The notes beneath the pieces are model-generated. The model saw nothing but the letters and a program-made list of their open reading frames with translations, had not been told where the DNA came from and searched no databases. The position numbers were made by a program, and so were the translations under genes. Below, one piece after another: positions 27,444 through 37,094 of a DNA stretch of 64,000 nt (positions within the stretch are counted from its first letter, which is position 1; the number at the start of each line of letters is the position of its first letter). The DNA lies in assembly GCF_023718305.1 (NCBI RefSeq), contig NZ_QEYO01000007.1, positions 62,001 through 126,000 on the forward strand, in the 5' to 3' direction. Source of the DNA: Gramella sp. AN32 (GTDB lineage Bacteria > Bacteroidota > Bacteroidia > Flavobacteriales > Flavobacteriaceae).

Positions 27444-29399
27444 TCAATTTTTATTATAATGATAGGTCATATAATTATTATAACATCCATAAGTACTATT
27501 AGCTAATATCTGACCGTCGTCAAAAAACATCATATATGAAGGTGAAGATTGCATAGTAAGGTGTATGGCAGCAATGCCCCTGCCTTTAAACTCATAATCC
27601 TGGCAGTCTTGCCAATAATAATTATTAATTTGTGGTGTAAAACTATAATTTCCTTCACGTATCAAACTTCCATCTAAATAAGTAGAATAAGTTCCATTAT
27701 CATTAAATTTAATTATAGATACTGCCCCAAATGGCACTCCATAAAGACCCAATTGCATTGTAAATGAGTTGTTTACAATTTTTTTATATGCTTCGTTGAC
27801 TAAGGTTAAATCAAGATTTATAGTGATTACTCTATTGTTAGTTGCATCTCTGAGGTAAATTGGAAATTTATTCATGGTAATAGTATCACCAGTTTTGGGT
27901 ACATCCCCCAGTAAAACTCTTGACCATTCACTTCCATTATCTACCAGTACCGGTTCATTATCTAATAACAATCGATAGTGATGCCATACGAAATTTGGAA
28001 TTGTATATGAGTCTCCATTACTAAGTGTTTCCACCGGTACTATTGCGCCATAGTTTGGATTTTCTATAAACTGAATTTTATAATTATAATTTTTATGAAG
28101 CCTTATAGGATATTTCCCCTCCAATTCATTAAATTCATCAGTATAGGTGAATTCTAAAAAGGTATCCAGGTAATTATCTGTAGAATTTTGATCTGCATAA
28201 CTTGCATTAATCAATATGTGACCATCGCTAAAGCTAACATTGTTCAAATTAACCCGGGAATCACTAATGGTAAATTTTGAAGCATAAAAGATTGTCTGGT
28301 CCGCAGGTATATTTTCAACCTGTGCTGAATCAGGAAAGAAATCTCTTTCGAACAAGGACACATTTGAAAACCAAATTTCATCGTTTACAAATTGAATAGC
28401 ACTGTTCAGCTTTTCCAATACTGTGTTGAACGTTAAAAAACTTCCGAAGAAATCTTTCAAATTCTTGTTCGAGTCATTCTTATCTGAACTTATAATAGAT
28501 CTTTCTCTGGTTTCAAATGGAAAAACCTCATTCTCATTATTATATAACTCCAATATATTATCTTCATTCTGCGTAGATAGCGAAGATTCAATAGAATTGA
28601 TAGCTATATCCACTTTTTTCAACGTAGATGCAGATAACTGATCTTTGTAATCATAGGACTTATAAAGTGCGATAGCGGCGATGGTTACCAATCCTGATTT
28701 GGAGATTAGTTCTGGGTCGATGGTAGCTGCCACGGTAGCAGCAGAAAATGTGGTTACAGATAAAATATATTTCCCAACAATCGCCAGCTGATCGTGGTTA
28801 ATCCGCTCATAGTCATCCAAAATTGTATCATCTATAAACGATTTATTGGCTGTATATAATTTTGCCAACTGCAATTTATCGTCGTTAGATAATGTCGCGT
28901 AGTTTTTTTTGAAAGCTTCAAGAATAGACAAGACGTTAGTGCCCTTTTCAGAGGCTGGATTTACCGATTCTTCAAAAGCTAAAATATTATCAAAGAATGG
29001 TTTTAAAGCATCTTCCGCACTATTCGTAATTGTAGTTTCTAAAATATTTACAGATAGTACAAAGTTATCTATTTCTGAAATTTTTATTTCCTGTTTACCT
29101 AAACTGGTGACTCCAGGAATTACTAAAATATATTCAATAGCATTGAATTTTTCAATAGTAATTGCCTGCCCATCCAACGTTACTTGATACTGTTGTGCAA
29201 TCAATTTATCACTACTAAACCTAATAATTTCCTGGGTTTTGACTGTCCCTAAATCTAAGGTTTCAGCTTGTTGATTTTCCTCCTCCGCAGGCTCTTCTGT
29301 CTCTTCCGCCACTTCTTCTCTCTCAATTACAGGCTCTTCTTCTGTTTCGCAGGCAGTGATAAAAAATACCAACGTCAGTAAAAACAGGAACTTTTTCAT
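27444..29399 (-). CDS. Large lipoprotein of unknown function
   Basis: 651-aa protein I do not recognise. The N-terminus ends in a lipobox (FFITACETE, Cys 17), followed by an acidic Glu-rich linker (about 18-45) that would hold the rest away from the membrane and may act as a surface-export signal. Residues about 45-120 and 370-651 look beta-rich, while about 120-340 looks helical (LEAFKKNYATLSNDDKLQLAKLY). The C-terminal part has many aromatic residues and ends in a Cys-containing beta segment. The gene is single and convergent with the Xaa-Pro aminopeptidase gene. It is probably a surface-exposed adhesin-like or sensing protein, but nothing shows its role. Confidence 0.6.
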   Translation of the reverse strand: MKKFLFLLTLVFFITACETEEEPVIEREEVAEETEEPAEEENQQAETLDLGTVKTQEIIRFSSDKLIAQQYQVTLDGQAITIEKFNAIEYILVIPGVTSLGKQEIKISEIDNFVLSVNILETTITNSAEDALKPFFDNILAFEESVNPASEKGTNVLSILEAFKKNYATLSNDDKLQLAKLYTANKSFIDDTILDDYERINHDQLAIVGKYILSVTTFSAATVAATIDPELISKSGLVTIAAIALYKSYDYKDQLSASTLKKVDIAINSIESSLSTQNEDNILELYNNENEVFPFETRERSIISSDKNDSNKNLKDFFGSFLTFNTVLEKLNSAIQFVNDEIWFSNVSLFERDFFPDSAQVENIPADQTIFYASKFTISDSRVNLNNVSFSDGHILINASYADQNSTDNYLDTFLEFTYTDEFNELEGKYPIRLHKNYNYKIQFIENPNYGAIVPVETLSNGDSYTIPNFVWHHYRLLLDNEPVLVDNGSEWSRVLLGDVPKTGDTITMNKFPIYLRDATNNRVITINLDLTLVNEAYKKIVNNSFTMQLGLYGVPFGAVSIIKFNDNGTYSTYLDGSLIREGNYSFTPQINNYYWQDCQDYEFKGRGIAAIHLTMQSSPSYMMFFDDGQILANSTYGCYNNYMTYHYNKN

Positions 29400-29902
29400 A
29401 ATAAATAATTTATTAAGCTAAAGTAATATTGTTAACTACGGTAGTAAATACCCTTTATTGGGTATATTTTGAGTCCAACAACTATAAAAGGTAAGAAAAT
29501 GAAGCCTGTCGAAGATTGGAAAGACAACTCATTAGCATAGTCTAATATGTCCTTTAAAATATAACCACTCAGGGAAAATCTCCTCAATCTTAAATTGTTC
29601 GAACATAGGTTTTACTTCTGTAAACATTTAGAGAAGACTGGATAAGTAAATAAAATTTGAGTTTTCCGGCCATATTTTCGGCAAAAAATTCATCTTTCGA
29701 ACTAGAGCTTTTGAGATAAAATTTTATCATACTTCGAATTCTAAATCTACGCTAAAGAGTAAAAAAATAAAATTATACAACGTGCTGATTTATTGAATAT
29801 TACATTATTATTTCATGTTTTTTGCATATTTTTAGAGGTAGTAATACATGCATTCTAACCCATTAATTTGGAACATCTATTGTTAACTTTACAAAATAGA
29901 TT
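29400..29902. other. 503-base intergenic region without a clear gene
   Basis: No long coding frame is supported. A short palindrome TACCC/GGGTA lies at about 29448-29463. On the minus strand 29532-29627 holds a 31-codon frame with protein-like composition (FEQFKIEEIFPEW) but no relatives that I know; it could be a gene remnant. The rest is AT-rich spacer before the membrane protein gene. Confidence 0.4.
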
Positions 29903-30580
29903 ATGGCACTTGGCACACTCATTTTTTTGGCACTTTTGGCAGGTGGATTCTATCTTGCCAAGCGATTTGGATTAATTTTCTGGTTTATCACGCTTATCAA
30001 CACGCGTAAGGCCAAATTTACACGCCGCAATAATTCAGGCAATTCTGTATTTGATATTAGCCCGGCAAGACCATCATGGACCCTCATATTAATTTGTTTA
30101 ATATTATACTTAATCGGCAACTGGATCTTTCAAATCGATACGGCTTCCGGTCATCCCGGGACAGTTGCATACCTCATTTGGATTTTTATTCCCGTCTTTC
30201 TATTCTTTTTATTGATTGGCGCACGCTATCGCAGGCCGGCGCAGCTAACAATTTCAGACAAAGAACTTGCTGATGGGAAAAATTCCTGGGGCTTTCCTGA
30301 AATTGCCGGATTTTATATCCGCAAAGGCAGTAGAAGAGGGGAAGAAGAAGTGGGGTCTAGTCTCTCCATCGATCCATGGACCGGGATGGTATTTGGTGGC
30401 AAATCAACATCTGCCCTATTAGGAAAATTCCTCGGCGGAAAAATGGCTCAGCGTTCCTATTTGCTTACGATGAGGACGCGTCAAGGCAGCCGTGAAATCG
30501 TATTGGCAGGTGGTCTAACCCTCGAAACTGCAGAAGCTTTACTCCAAGATCTTACCGAAGTTATTAAGCCTCACAGCTAA
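29903..30580 (+). CDS. Small membrane protein of unknown function
   Basis: 225-aa protein. Three hydrophobic segments are visible at about residues 2-30, 54-72 and 86-108, then a soluble C-terminal half (about 115-225) with alternating basic and hydrophobic strands (AQLTISDKELADG, SYLLTMRTRQGSREIVLAGGLTLETAEALLQDL), resembling a PH-like or bacterial DUF domain attached to the membrane. I do not recognise a family. It stands alone, 230 bases before the sensor kinase gene. No catalytic motif is visible. Confidence 0.55.
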   Translation: MALGTLIFLALLAGGFYLAKRFGLIFWFITLINTRKAKFTRRNNSGNSVFDISPARPSWTLILICLILYLIGNWIFQIDTASGHPGTVAYLIWIFIPVFLFFLLIGARYRRPAQLTISDKELADGKNSWGFPEIAGFYIRKGSRRGEEEVGSSLSIDPWTGMVFGGKSTSALLGKFLGGKMAQRSYLLTMRTRQGSREIVLAGGLTLETAEALLQDLTEVIKPHS

Positions 30581-30739
30581 AAAAGGTGTAGAAACTATGT
30601 TCATTTTATTAAGGGAAGGAACAAGAAGGGCGACATGGGTTTGCTTTGGAAACCCATTAGGCATAATCATGAATTTTAATGTCTAGACTATTCAGCAGAA
30701 TGTTATTGATCCATAATAAATACATTTCATCTACTACAG

Positions 30740-30770
30740 TTGACCCATAATGATTAAATACCTATATTAG
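30740..30770 (+). promoter_or_regulatory. Promoter of the sensor kinase operon
   Basis: TTG at 30740-30742, a 20-base spacer, TATATTAG at 30763-30770, close to the Bacteroidota consensus. Directly after it AGATAGA (30771-30777) pairs with TCTATCT (30790-30796), a 7-bp stem in the early leader that could serve as a regulator site or an mRNA hairpin. Confidence 0.5.
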
Positions 30771-30814
30771 AGATAGATACACCCTGCTCTCTATCTTTAA
30801 AAACAACCACCATT

Positions 30815-32896
30815 ATGAGAATAGGGTTACTTTTGATATTTATATTTTACCTTCAGGATGCATCTTCCCAACAGGCAGAAATAGACTCCATTCAAAATTT
30901 ACTCAAAGGGCAAATAAGTGACTCCCTGAAAGCACACTATCTTAATGAACTTTCATATTACCATTCCACCTGCGATGCGGTGCAGGGACTTAAATTTGCG
31001 GAAGAAGCACTTGATGTTGCAAAAGCCATAAAGAATAAGCCGCAAATCGCTACGGCATTTAAACGTAAAAGCCAAAACTTCACGGTGCTGGGTTTGAACG
31101 AAGAAGCTATTAAAATGTATACCACGGCCATTAATATCTTTAAAGAAAGCAGGGATAGCACGCAATGGGCAAGAACCCTTTACTCACAGGGGCTGGTATA
31201 TTATAACCAATCTGAATATACAAAATCCACAAAAAACTATCGTTTGGCCTTTCAGCTTTTTAAAGGTTCAAAAGATACACTATTGATGGGGAAAATGCTC
31301 AATAGTATCAGTATCAATTTAATGTATGAAGCTAACTATTCTGCAGCCCTTCAAAACTACTTAAAGGCTATTAAATTGTATGAGTCCATAGGTGCAACAA
31401 AAAGTATTGAATATGCCCAAATCATTAGTAACTTAGGTCTATTATATGCCAGGTTAAAAGATTATAAAAAATCCCTGGATTACCATGAACAGGCCTTGGC
31501 CAGCTTTAGGCGGTTAGGGCATAAACAACTTGAGGCTGATGCGCTTTCTAATTTGGCAAACACTCTGGATTATCTAGGTAAACCCCTTAAGGCATTAAAA
31601 TTATACCAAGAATCCTATGACCTGCAAGAAGAGGTTGGCAACAAATTAGGGAAGGCGAATGCCCTTACCAACATAGGGGTCGTACTCATTCCCCTAGGAA
31701 AAAATCTGGAAGCAATAAAAAACCTTAGTAGTGCATCTTCTGTTTACGAAGAACTGGGCAACAAAGCAAACCTTTCCATTGCACAAGAAAATATGGGGGA
31801 GGCATACCTGAATTTGTACGAAGAAAAAAACGCAAAGAACTTCTTGCAAAATGCAAAAGAACAGTTCAATAAAGCTCTTCTTAATTCCCAGGAAGCGGCT
31901 ACTATAAATACCGAAGAAAGAATTTTGGGCCATTTGTCCAAGATCCATGCACAGCTAAACGATTACCAGGCCGCCTATGAAGCAAAGGCAAAAAGTAGCC
32001 AGTTAAAAGATAGTATTACCTCCACGGGAAGCGAAGCAGAAATTGCGCGTCTTGAAGCCCAACATGAATATGAGAAAAAAGAAACTGCGCTGGAGACAAC
32101 CCATGCAAAACAGGAGGCCATTGCCCAAGCAGAGATTTACAAACAAAAATATATAAAAAACACCGTAATCATTGGGGGTAGTGGCCTTTTGGCAGCGGGT
32201 ATTTTGACTTTATTCTTATTAAAAAGGAAAAGGGATGCCGTAGCCCGGCAAGAACGCGCTGAATTTGATACCAAAGTATGCGATACCGAGTTGAAGGCAC
32301 TAAGGGCACAGATGAACCCCCACTTCATCTTTAACGCCTTGAATTCCATTAATCATTTTATAGATAAAAACGATAAGGAACAAGCGGGGGATTATCTTAC
32401 AAAATTTGCAGACTTAATGCGTAAAACGCTCGTCAATTCCGAAAAAAAGGAAGTCCTGCTGGAAGATGACTTAGAATTATTACGGCTCTACCTGGAAATA
32501 GAAACCAAAAGGCTCAATAACAAATTTACTTCTAGCATTGAAGTAGATCCGGGGATAGACATACATAGAACCCTTATTCCACCCTGTATCCTACAACCCT
32601 TTGTAGAAAATAGTATCTGGCACGGAATCTCGCAAATGAAGGGGAAAGGCCATATAAAAATCGAAGTAAAAGAGAGGGATAAGATGTTGGTCTGTTCTGT
32701 GGAAGACAATGGTCAAGGGAGGGCAAATACCATAAATACACTTAGAAAAGAATCTGAAGTAAAAGGCATAAATATCACCCAAAATCGAGTAAATATAATT
32801 AATCAAGTAAAAAACAGTAAGGGTAACGTAAATTTTATCGATAAGCCACAAGGAGTACGTGTAGAGGTAAGCCTGCCCCTGGAAATAGCATTTTAA
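30815..32896 (+). CDS. TPR-domain LytS-type sensor histidine kinase
   Basis: 693-aa two-component sensor. A signal peptide/anchor (1-18) precedes a periplasmic array of about seven TPR repeats (about 35-400, for example YAQIISNLGLLYARLKDYKKSLDYHEQAL). A coiled coil and one membrane segment (about 448-470) follow. The cytoplasmic His_kinase domain has the phospho-acceptor His 503 in NPHFIFNALNS and the N-box PFVENSIWHG near 597. This is the LytS/YehU layout common in Bacteroidota. It is followed 2 bases later by the LytTR regulator gene, its certain partner. The signal sensed by the TPR domain is unknown. Confidence 0.92.
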   Translation: MRIGLLLIFIFYLQDASSQQAEIDSIQNLLKGQISDSLKAHYLNELSYYHSTCDAVQGLKFAEEALDVAKAIKNKPQIATAFKRKSQNFTVLGLNEEAIKMYTTAINIFKESRDSTQWARTLYSQGLVYYNQSEYTKSTKNYRLAFQLFKGSKDTLLMGKMLNSISINLMYEANYSAALQNYLKAIKLYESIGATKSIEYAQIISNLGLLYARLKDYKKSLDYHEQALASFRRLGHKQLEADALSNLANTLDYLGKPLKALKLYQESYDLQEEVGNKLGKANALTNIGVVLIPLGKNLEAIKNLSSASSVYEELGNKANLSIAQENMGEAYLNLYEEKNAKNFLQNAKEQFNKALLNSQEAATINTEERILGHLSKIHAQLNDYQAAYEAKAKSSQLKDSITSTGSEAEIARLEAQHEYEKKETALETTHAKQEAIAQAEIYKQKYIKNTVIIGGSGLLAAGILTLFLLKRKRDAVARQERAEFDTKVCDTELKALRAQMNPHFIFNALNSINHFIDKNDKEQAGDYLTKFADLMRKTLVNSEKKEVLLEDDLELLRLYLEIETKRLNNKFTSSIEVDPGIDIHRTLIPPCILQPFVENSIWHGISQMKGKGHIKIEVKERDKMLVCSVEDNGQGRANTINTLRKESEVKGINITQNRVNIINQVKNSKGNVNFIDKPQGVRVEVSLPLEIAF

Positions 32897-32898
32897 CT

Positions 32899-33651
32899 AT
32901 GATAAACACATTGATAATAGACGATGAAAAACACTGCATTGACCGGATAGAAGGTCTCCTAAGAACATGTGGATCAGAATTTCAGCTAACGGCAAAAGCG
33001 CAAACCGTGGAAGAGGCAATTAGTGAAACCAAAAAACACCATCCAGACCTCGTTTTTTTAGACGTTCAGATTGGTACTCAAACCGGCTTTGATTATTTGG
33101 CACAATGGGACCAGCCAGATTTTGATGTAGTCTTCACCACAGCTTATGACCAGTATGCCATAGAAGCTTTTAAATTCAGTGCCCTGGATTATTTACTAAA
33201 GCCCATCGACAAAGAAAATTTTAAAGTGGCCATTAATAAGTACACCTCCAGATTGTCCAAAAATTATTTTGACAAAAAAATGGAGGTGTTGATGCACAAT
33301 CTAAGAAGCAACCAGGCAACGAAAAAAATTAGCATTCCTACCCAAGAAGGTTACGAATTCCTGACACTTCAGGAGGTTTTAAGATTGGAAGCTGATGGCA
33401 ATTATACTCATATCTTCCATAAAAATGGAACAAAGCTTACCGTTGCCAAAACTCTAAAGGTTTTTGATGAGATGCTGGTTGGATCCAATTTTTTCAGGAT
33501 TCACCATTCGCATTTAATCAACCTTATCCATATCAAAAAATATTATAAGGGCAAAGGCGGATATGTGGTTATGGAAGATGGTGCTTCGGTTGATGTATCT
33601 ACCAGAAAAAAAGAAGAATTCTTAAAATTCCTTACCAATTATTACCACTAA
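32899..33651 (+). CDS. LytTR-family response regulator
   Basis: 250-aa DNA-binding regulator. The receiver domain (1-120) has the acidic pair in IDDEKHCIDRIEGL, phospho-acceptor Asp 55 in LVFLDVQIG, Thr/Ser in VVFTTAYDQYA and Lys in LDYLLKPID. The C-terminal LytTR domain (about 145-245) has EVLRLEADGNYTHIF and FFRIHHSHLINLIHI, the standard pattern. It is co-transcribed with the kinase. Its targets are probably near by; the exported proteins just downstream (33.7-36.8 kb) are candidates but no direct-repeat target site could be confirmed. Confidence 0.92.
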   Translation: MINTLIIDDEKHCIDRIEGLLRTCGSEFQLTAKAQTVEEAISETKKHHPDLVFLDVQIGTQTGFDYLAQWDQPDFDVVFTTAYDQYAIEAFKFSALDYLLKPIDKENFKVAINKYTSRLSKNYFDKKMEVLMHNLRSNQATKKISIPTQEGYEFLTLQEVLRLEADGNYTHIFHKNGTKLTVAKTLKVFDEMLVGSNFFRIHHSHLINLIHIKKYYKGKGGYVVMEDGASVDVSTRKKEEFLKFLTNYYH

Positions 33652-33720
33652 GAGCCTACATTTCACCAGATTTCCAGAATTTATTTTTAGCAAAAAATTA
33701 CCTAAAATCCCCCCTATGTT

Positions 33721-34149
33721 TTAATTCTCTTCAATACCTTTAAGAATGTTCTCATTTTTTACATATAGGCTCTCACTGTTGATCAACCAGTTTTTATATT
33801 CCGCTTTGGTCATAGTAGTTCGTATATTCCTGGAGTTATAGGCGGTGCCTTCTACCTCTACCGTGGCAACAAAAAAGTAATTGGAATAACGCACCACTCC
33901 GTCCATCAGCATATCATACTCAGGTCCGGCATTTTCCAGTGCAAGGTCAAGGGCATCTTTTATATTAAAACCGAACCCAAAAACATAGGACTTCGATCCT
34001 TCAGTCTTTACACCTTCGGAAGTATTTACATTCAAGTTTACATTTTTTGAACTAATGGCCGTAAAATCAACCAACCTCACCGAACAGGAAACAGATAAAA
34101 TACCGGCTAAAACAATAAGGGCGAATAGTTTGAATTTTGAAAGCATCAT
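33721..34149 (-). CDS. Small lipoprotein of unknown function
   Basis: 142-aa protein. The lipobox ILSVSC gives Cys 22. The mature part starts VRLVDFTAISSKNV and contains a Gly/Phe strand YVFGFGFNIKDALDLALENAGPEYDML, a pattern seen in small periplasmic lipoproteins of Bacteroidota of the TRL/DUF6567-like kind, which are often near envelope-stress genes. It is convergent with the LytTR gene. Its role is unknown; the composition and export signal are clear. Confidence 0.6.
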   Translation of the reverse strand: MMLSKFKLFALIVLAGILSVSCSVRLVDFTAISSKNVNLNVNTSEGVKTEGSKSYVFGFGFNIKDALDLALENAGPEYDMLMDGVVRYSNYFFVATVEVEGTAYNSRNIRTTMTKAEYKNWLINSESLYVKNENILKGIEEN

Positions 34150-34552
34150 ATAAATTTTAGTTTTCCTACTCGTAAGGCTTTTCGGTTGCGCCCCGTTATT
34201 AGGTTTCTGGACTCCTCAATATTATTAATAATTTGCCTAAATTTAGATTGTTAGATTTCTTCTGGTTAGCAGAAATTAGTGAGCGTTCAGGCTTATTTAG
34301 CAACTGTCCCGTTATACTTAGGAAGTGCGATAAACTGGATTTGTTTATAAAACAGATAAAAACCACAGGGGCTGACTATTCCTTTCAGCTATTCATAAAA
34401 ATTATACAGATACTAAACCTGCCCAAACACTTACTCATTTCAGGTTTGGAGACGCATTTTTGATGCCTATTTTAGGGTTACTGTTTTACCTACTTCTAAG
34501 TTTCTTACTCCCAGTTTGCCTATTTATACCGTATAATCTAAAAGCTGGTACA
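34150..34552. other. 403-base intergenic region
   Basis: The frame 34233-34463 (76 codons) has no recognisable start context, no family pattern and unusual composition, so I do not call it a gene. The region likely holds the start signals for the lipoprotein gene on the minus strand and the membrane-anchored protein gene on the plus strand. Confidence 0.4.
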
Positions 34553-35599
34553 ATGAAAAAAATAAGCAAATCGGCATTTCTACTTTTAGCCATTATAATG
34601 TTGATAGCCCTGGCCGTTATAAAGGAGAGAAAAACATCTGATATGGCAGATAAGCTGGGAGATATAAAGAATACAGAACTTATTGTTCATGAGAATAGTC
34701 AATTTCCTTCTTTCATAGAATTTAATACCCAAGGCCTGAATTATGAAGTAGAGTTAACCGACATTTTTTTAGGCAATTTTGAAGCAGTTCCTTTTAAACG
34801 GGAGGAAATGTTGTTTGGCACCTTGTTCAATATGTACGTCACTACCTATGCTAAATATTGTCCTGGCAGCCTTCCGAAAGATAAGATCGAATTAACAAAA
34901 CAGGAATGCGAAACATACCAGATTACCAAGAATGGCTACGGTATGGAAATCAGCCGAACTTGTATCAACTATCGAACTGTTGGAACAGATCTGTTTACCA
35001 CGCCCGAAATGTTTGCTGCTATGCAGGTATTGAGTAATTTTCAGTTAGGCAATACACTTTCATTAATGTCACCAGATGGTGGATTTGGCGCCATTGCCAA
35101 GACTACGGGTGAAATGAAAGCCGTTTATACAGATATGACAAACCTTCTTAGGATGAACGCTTGTGATAGCCCTGGTCTAAAAAGGTTTCAGGAAAACCTA
35201 AGACGGTATGCACTTAATGAGCAACCTAAACGATTGGAGGCATTGATTGCGGAAAGAAAATCTAACAAGGTTGAAATTTCCGAAAATCAAAATGCACAAC
35301 AACTCCTTGAAGACCTGGTATATCAAAATTCCCTGCAGTGGAATTTTAACCGCTTTCAAAAGGGTAGTGTCCATGATATAAATATCTTAAGCACAGATGC
35401 CCTAGGTAGGCCGAGCAAGATCAAGGGAACGTATACCTTCTCTGGGTTTGGTGGAAAAAAAAGAGGTACGGTTACGCTTACCTTTAATGCTAAAGGAATG
35501 CCAGATTGCCTGTATTTCTTCGACTTCCCAACTACCTGTAGACCAGCCAACCGGAAAATCGCCAACGAATATGCTAAAAATAGCTATGCCAATAATTAG
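34553..35599 (+). CDS. Membrane-anchored protein of unknown function
   Basis: About 348 aa from the ATG at 34553, chosen because it begins a clean N-terminal anchor (MKKISKSAFLLLAIIMLIAL); the frame is open 31 codons further upstream, through another hydrophobic run, so that start is possible. The mature part has three or four cysteines in the first half (AKYCPGSLPK, QECETY, RTCINY), perhaps disulfide-bonded, a helical middle (LKRFQENLRRYALNEQPKRLEALI) and a C-terminal beta part with FPTTCRPA. I do not recognise a family. It lies upstream of two further exported proteins on the same strand. Confidence 0.55.
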   Translation: MKKISKSAFLLLAIIMLIALAVIKERKTSDMADKLGDIKNTELIVHENSQFPSFIEFNTQGLNYEVELTDIFLGNFEAVPFKREEMLFGTLFNMYVTTYAKYCPGSLPKDKIELTKQECETYQITKNGYGMEISRTCINYRTVGTDLFTTPEMFAAMQVLSNFQLGNTLSLMSPDGGFGAIAKTTGEMKAVYTDMTNLLRMNACDSPGLKRFQENLRRYALNEQPKRLEALIAERKSNKVEISENQNAQQLLEDLVYQNSLQWNFNRFQKGSVHDINILSTDALGRPSKIKGTYTFSGFGGKKRGTVTLTFNAKGMPDCLYFFDFPTTCRPANRKIANEYAKNSYANN

Positions 35600-35652
35600 C
35601 AAATGAAAAATCTATAACTATTCAAAATCGAACTCTTTTAATATTTTAAATT

Positions 35653-36231
35653 ATGAAAAATAGAAGACAACCGTCCTACATGAGCATATTTATAATAGCC
35701 ATCTTTTTATTTTTTCACTTCTCCTGTGATACAAATGACGACAACCCCAACCAGATCGAAGGCGAATTAGGTAACGGCGAAACTACTGCCTTGGTAAATG
35801 GTGAAAGTTTTGAGGCGCCTCCAGGCTCTACTGGGGGCCTTTTACAACCCGAGGCGGGCGGTTCTGAAAATTTCTATCTATTCAATATTACTGCTTTGGT
35901 ATCCCTAAACAACTCCGGTAGTGACAGGAATATTATAGCATTGGGACTGGTTGGTTCTAATACCGATGACATTGAAGCAGGAACAGTGTGGCTGGCAAAT
36001 GGTACGGTGAGGGCCTATACTGGTTCGTATAGTGAAGTAAGAAATGAAGAGATAAAAGTTCTTGCTAGTTCAAAAATAGGCAGTGGTGATAGTTTTAAAT
36101 TAACTGCAATTGACACCGAAGCTAAAACAATCTCGGGGGAATTTAGCTTTTCAGGAGAAGACCTGTATTCAGGAAATACATATACCGTAACCAATGGTAA
36201 ATTCAAAAATGTAAGCTATAGTGAATTGTAA
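35653..36231 (+). CDS. Lipoprotein of unknown function (DUF6252-like pattern)
   Basis: 192-aa protein with a lipobox-like FHFSC (Cys 25) followed by an Asp/Asn-rich linker. The mature part, with ALVNGESFEAP and several beta strands ending in GTFSFSGED-like segment ISGEFSFSGEDLYSGNTYTVTNGKF, resembles the small calycin/immunoglobulin-like lipoproteins that are abundant in Bacteroidota (DUF6252 style). It follows the previous membrane-anchored protein by 53 bases and may share its transcript. Function unknown. Confidence 0.55.
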   Translation: MKNRRQPSYMSIFIIAIFLFFHFSCDTNDDNPNQIEGELGNGETTALVNGESFEAPPGSTGGLLQPEAGGSENFYLFNITALVSLNNSGSDRNIIALGLVGSNTDDIEAGTVWLANGTVRAYTGSYSEVRNEEIKVLASSKIGSGDSFKLTAIDTEAKTISGEFSFSGEDLYSGNTYTVTNGKFKNVSYSEL

Positions 36232-36348
36232 TTAGGCATTAAACTGAAGAGGTAAGAATAAGTAAGGATACCATAGGAGCCAGATATCGATTTCCCCGCC
36301 CGTTCGTCCTTTAATCATATTATTAGTAATCATTAAAACTTTCACATT

Positions 36349-36798
36349 ATGAAATCAAACTTTAAAATACTAATACTGATACTCTGCTTTGGAATCTTCT
36401 TATCCGGATATGACTGCAGAGCACAAGAATCTGATAAAGAAAGAATTATCCCTCCCAAAAAGCTCAGTAAGGTTAAAAGTATAGACGAATTTTCAGCTTA
36501 TACTTTTGATATATACAATAACCTTTACGTATACGACAGTTTAGTGGAAGCAGAAATTGAAATACCTGCGGAACTGGAAGATGCGCTAGCTGAAAACATC
36601 GAGACGCGCGTAGATAGTTTGTTGAACGTTGTGCCCGATATGCTGGATGATATAGATAGCGCACCTATAATGCGGAAATTACGAGCAGCGGGCAGCCTGA
36701 ACAAATCCCGAAAAGCAATTACCTACATGCTCGAATTTACTAAAAAATACACACTAGGGGAGCCCCAAGAAGCTGAACCCGAGATTGTTAAAAATTAG
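36349..36798 (+). CDS. Small exported protein of unknown function
   Basis: 149-aa protein with a signal peptide (1-25, ending DCRAQ). The mature part is acidic and mostly helical, with segments DEFSAYTFDIYNNLYVYDSL and RVDSLLNVVPDMLDDID. No family pattern is known to me. It is the third exported protein in a row downstream of the LytS/LytTR pair, which makes it a candidate target or partner of that system. Nothing else can be said from the sequence. Confidence 0.5.
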   Translation: MKSNFKILILILCFGIFLSGYDCRAQESDKERIIPPKKLSKVKSIDEFSAYTFDIYNNLYVYDSLVEAEIEIPAELEDALAENIETRVDSLLNVVPDMLDDIDSAPIMRKLRAAGSLNKSRKAITYMLEFTKKYTLGEPQEAEPEIVKN

Positions 36799-37044
36799 TT
36801 TGATCTATCTCTTATACCAGAATTGGATTACTACTAATTCGCACTTGAACTGGATTCCAATAAATACTTCTTTAATAAATTTAATGATAAAATGTAAAAA
36901 AGGGTAGAAAAAAGTCCAACCCAAATTAATATACTATCCATTGTTTTAGTGTTTTGGATTATTTTTTAAAGGAATCAAAAGTAGCTTTCGGACTAATTCT
37001 AATTGCACTACACACAAAAAGTATCTTGACTTTTAGCTAAAAAA

Positions 37045-37091
37045 TTTGCGCAGTTAAATGATTGCACATATATTAGCAGTCAAATAACTGC
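37045..37091 (+). promoter_or_regulatory. ArsR-unit 1 promoter with two operator palindromes
   Basis: TTTG at 37045-37048, a 20-base spacer and TATATTAG at 37069-37076 form the promoter. One imperfect palindrome, GCAGTTAAATGATTGC (37050-37065), fills the spacer and a second, GCAGTCAAATAACTGC (37076-37091), starts at the -7 box. The ArsR-type start codon is at 37095, so the leader is very short. The layout fits tight autorepression by the encoded ArsR-type protein. Confidence 0.65.
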
Positions 37092-37094
37092 ATA

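Noticed and set aside
29532..29627. 31-codon minus-strand frame with protein-like composition
   Set aside because: Too short to support without a homologue; kept only as a note in the intergenic entry.
34233..34463. 76-codon frame upstream of the membrane-anchored protein
   Set aside because: No start context, no recognisable domain or export signal, and atypical composition for the region.
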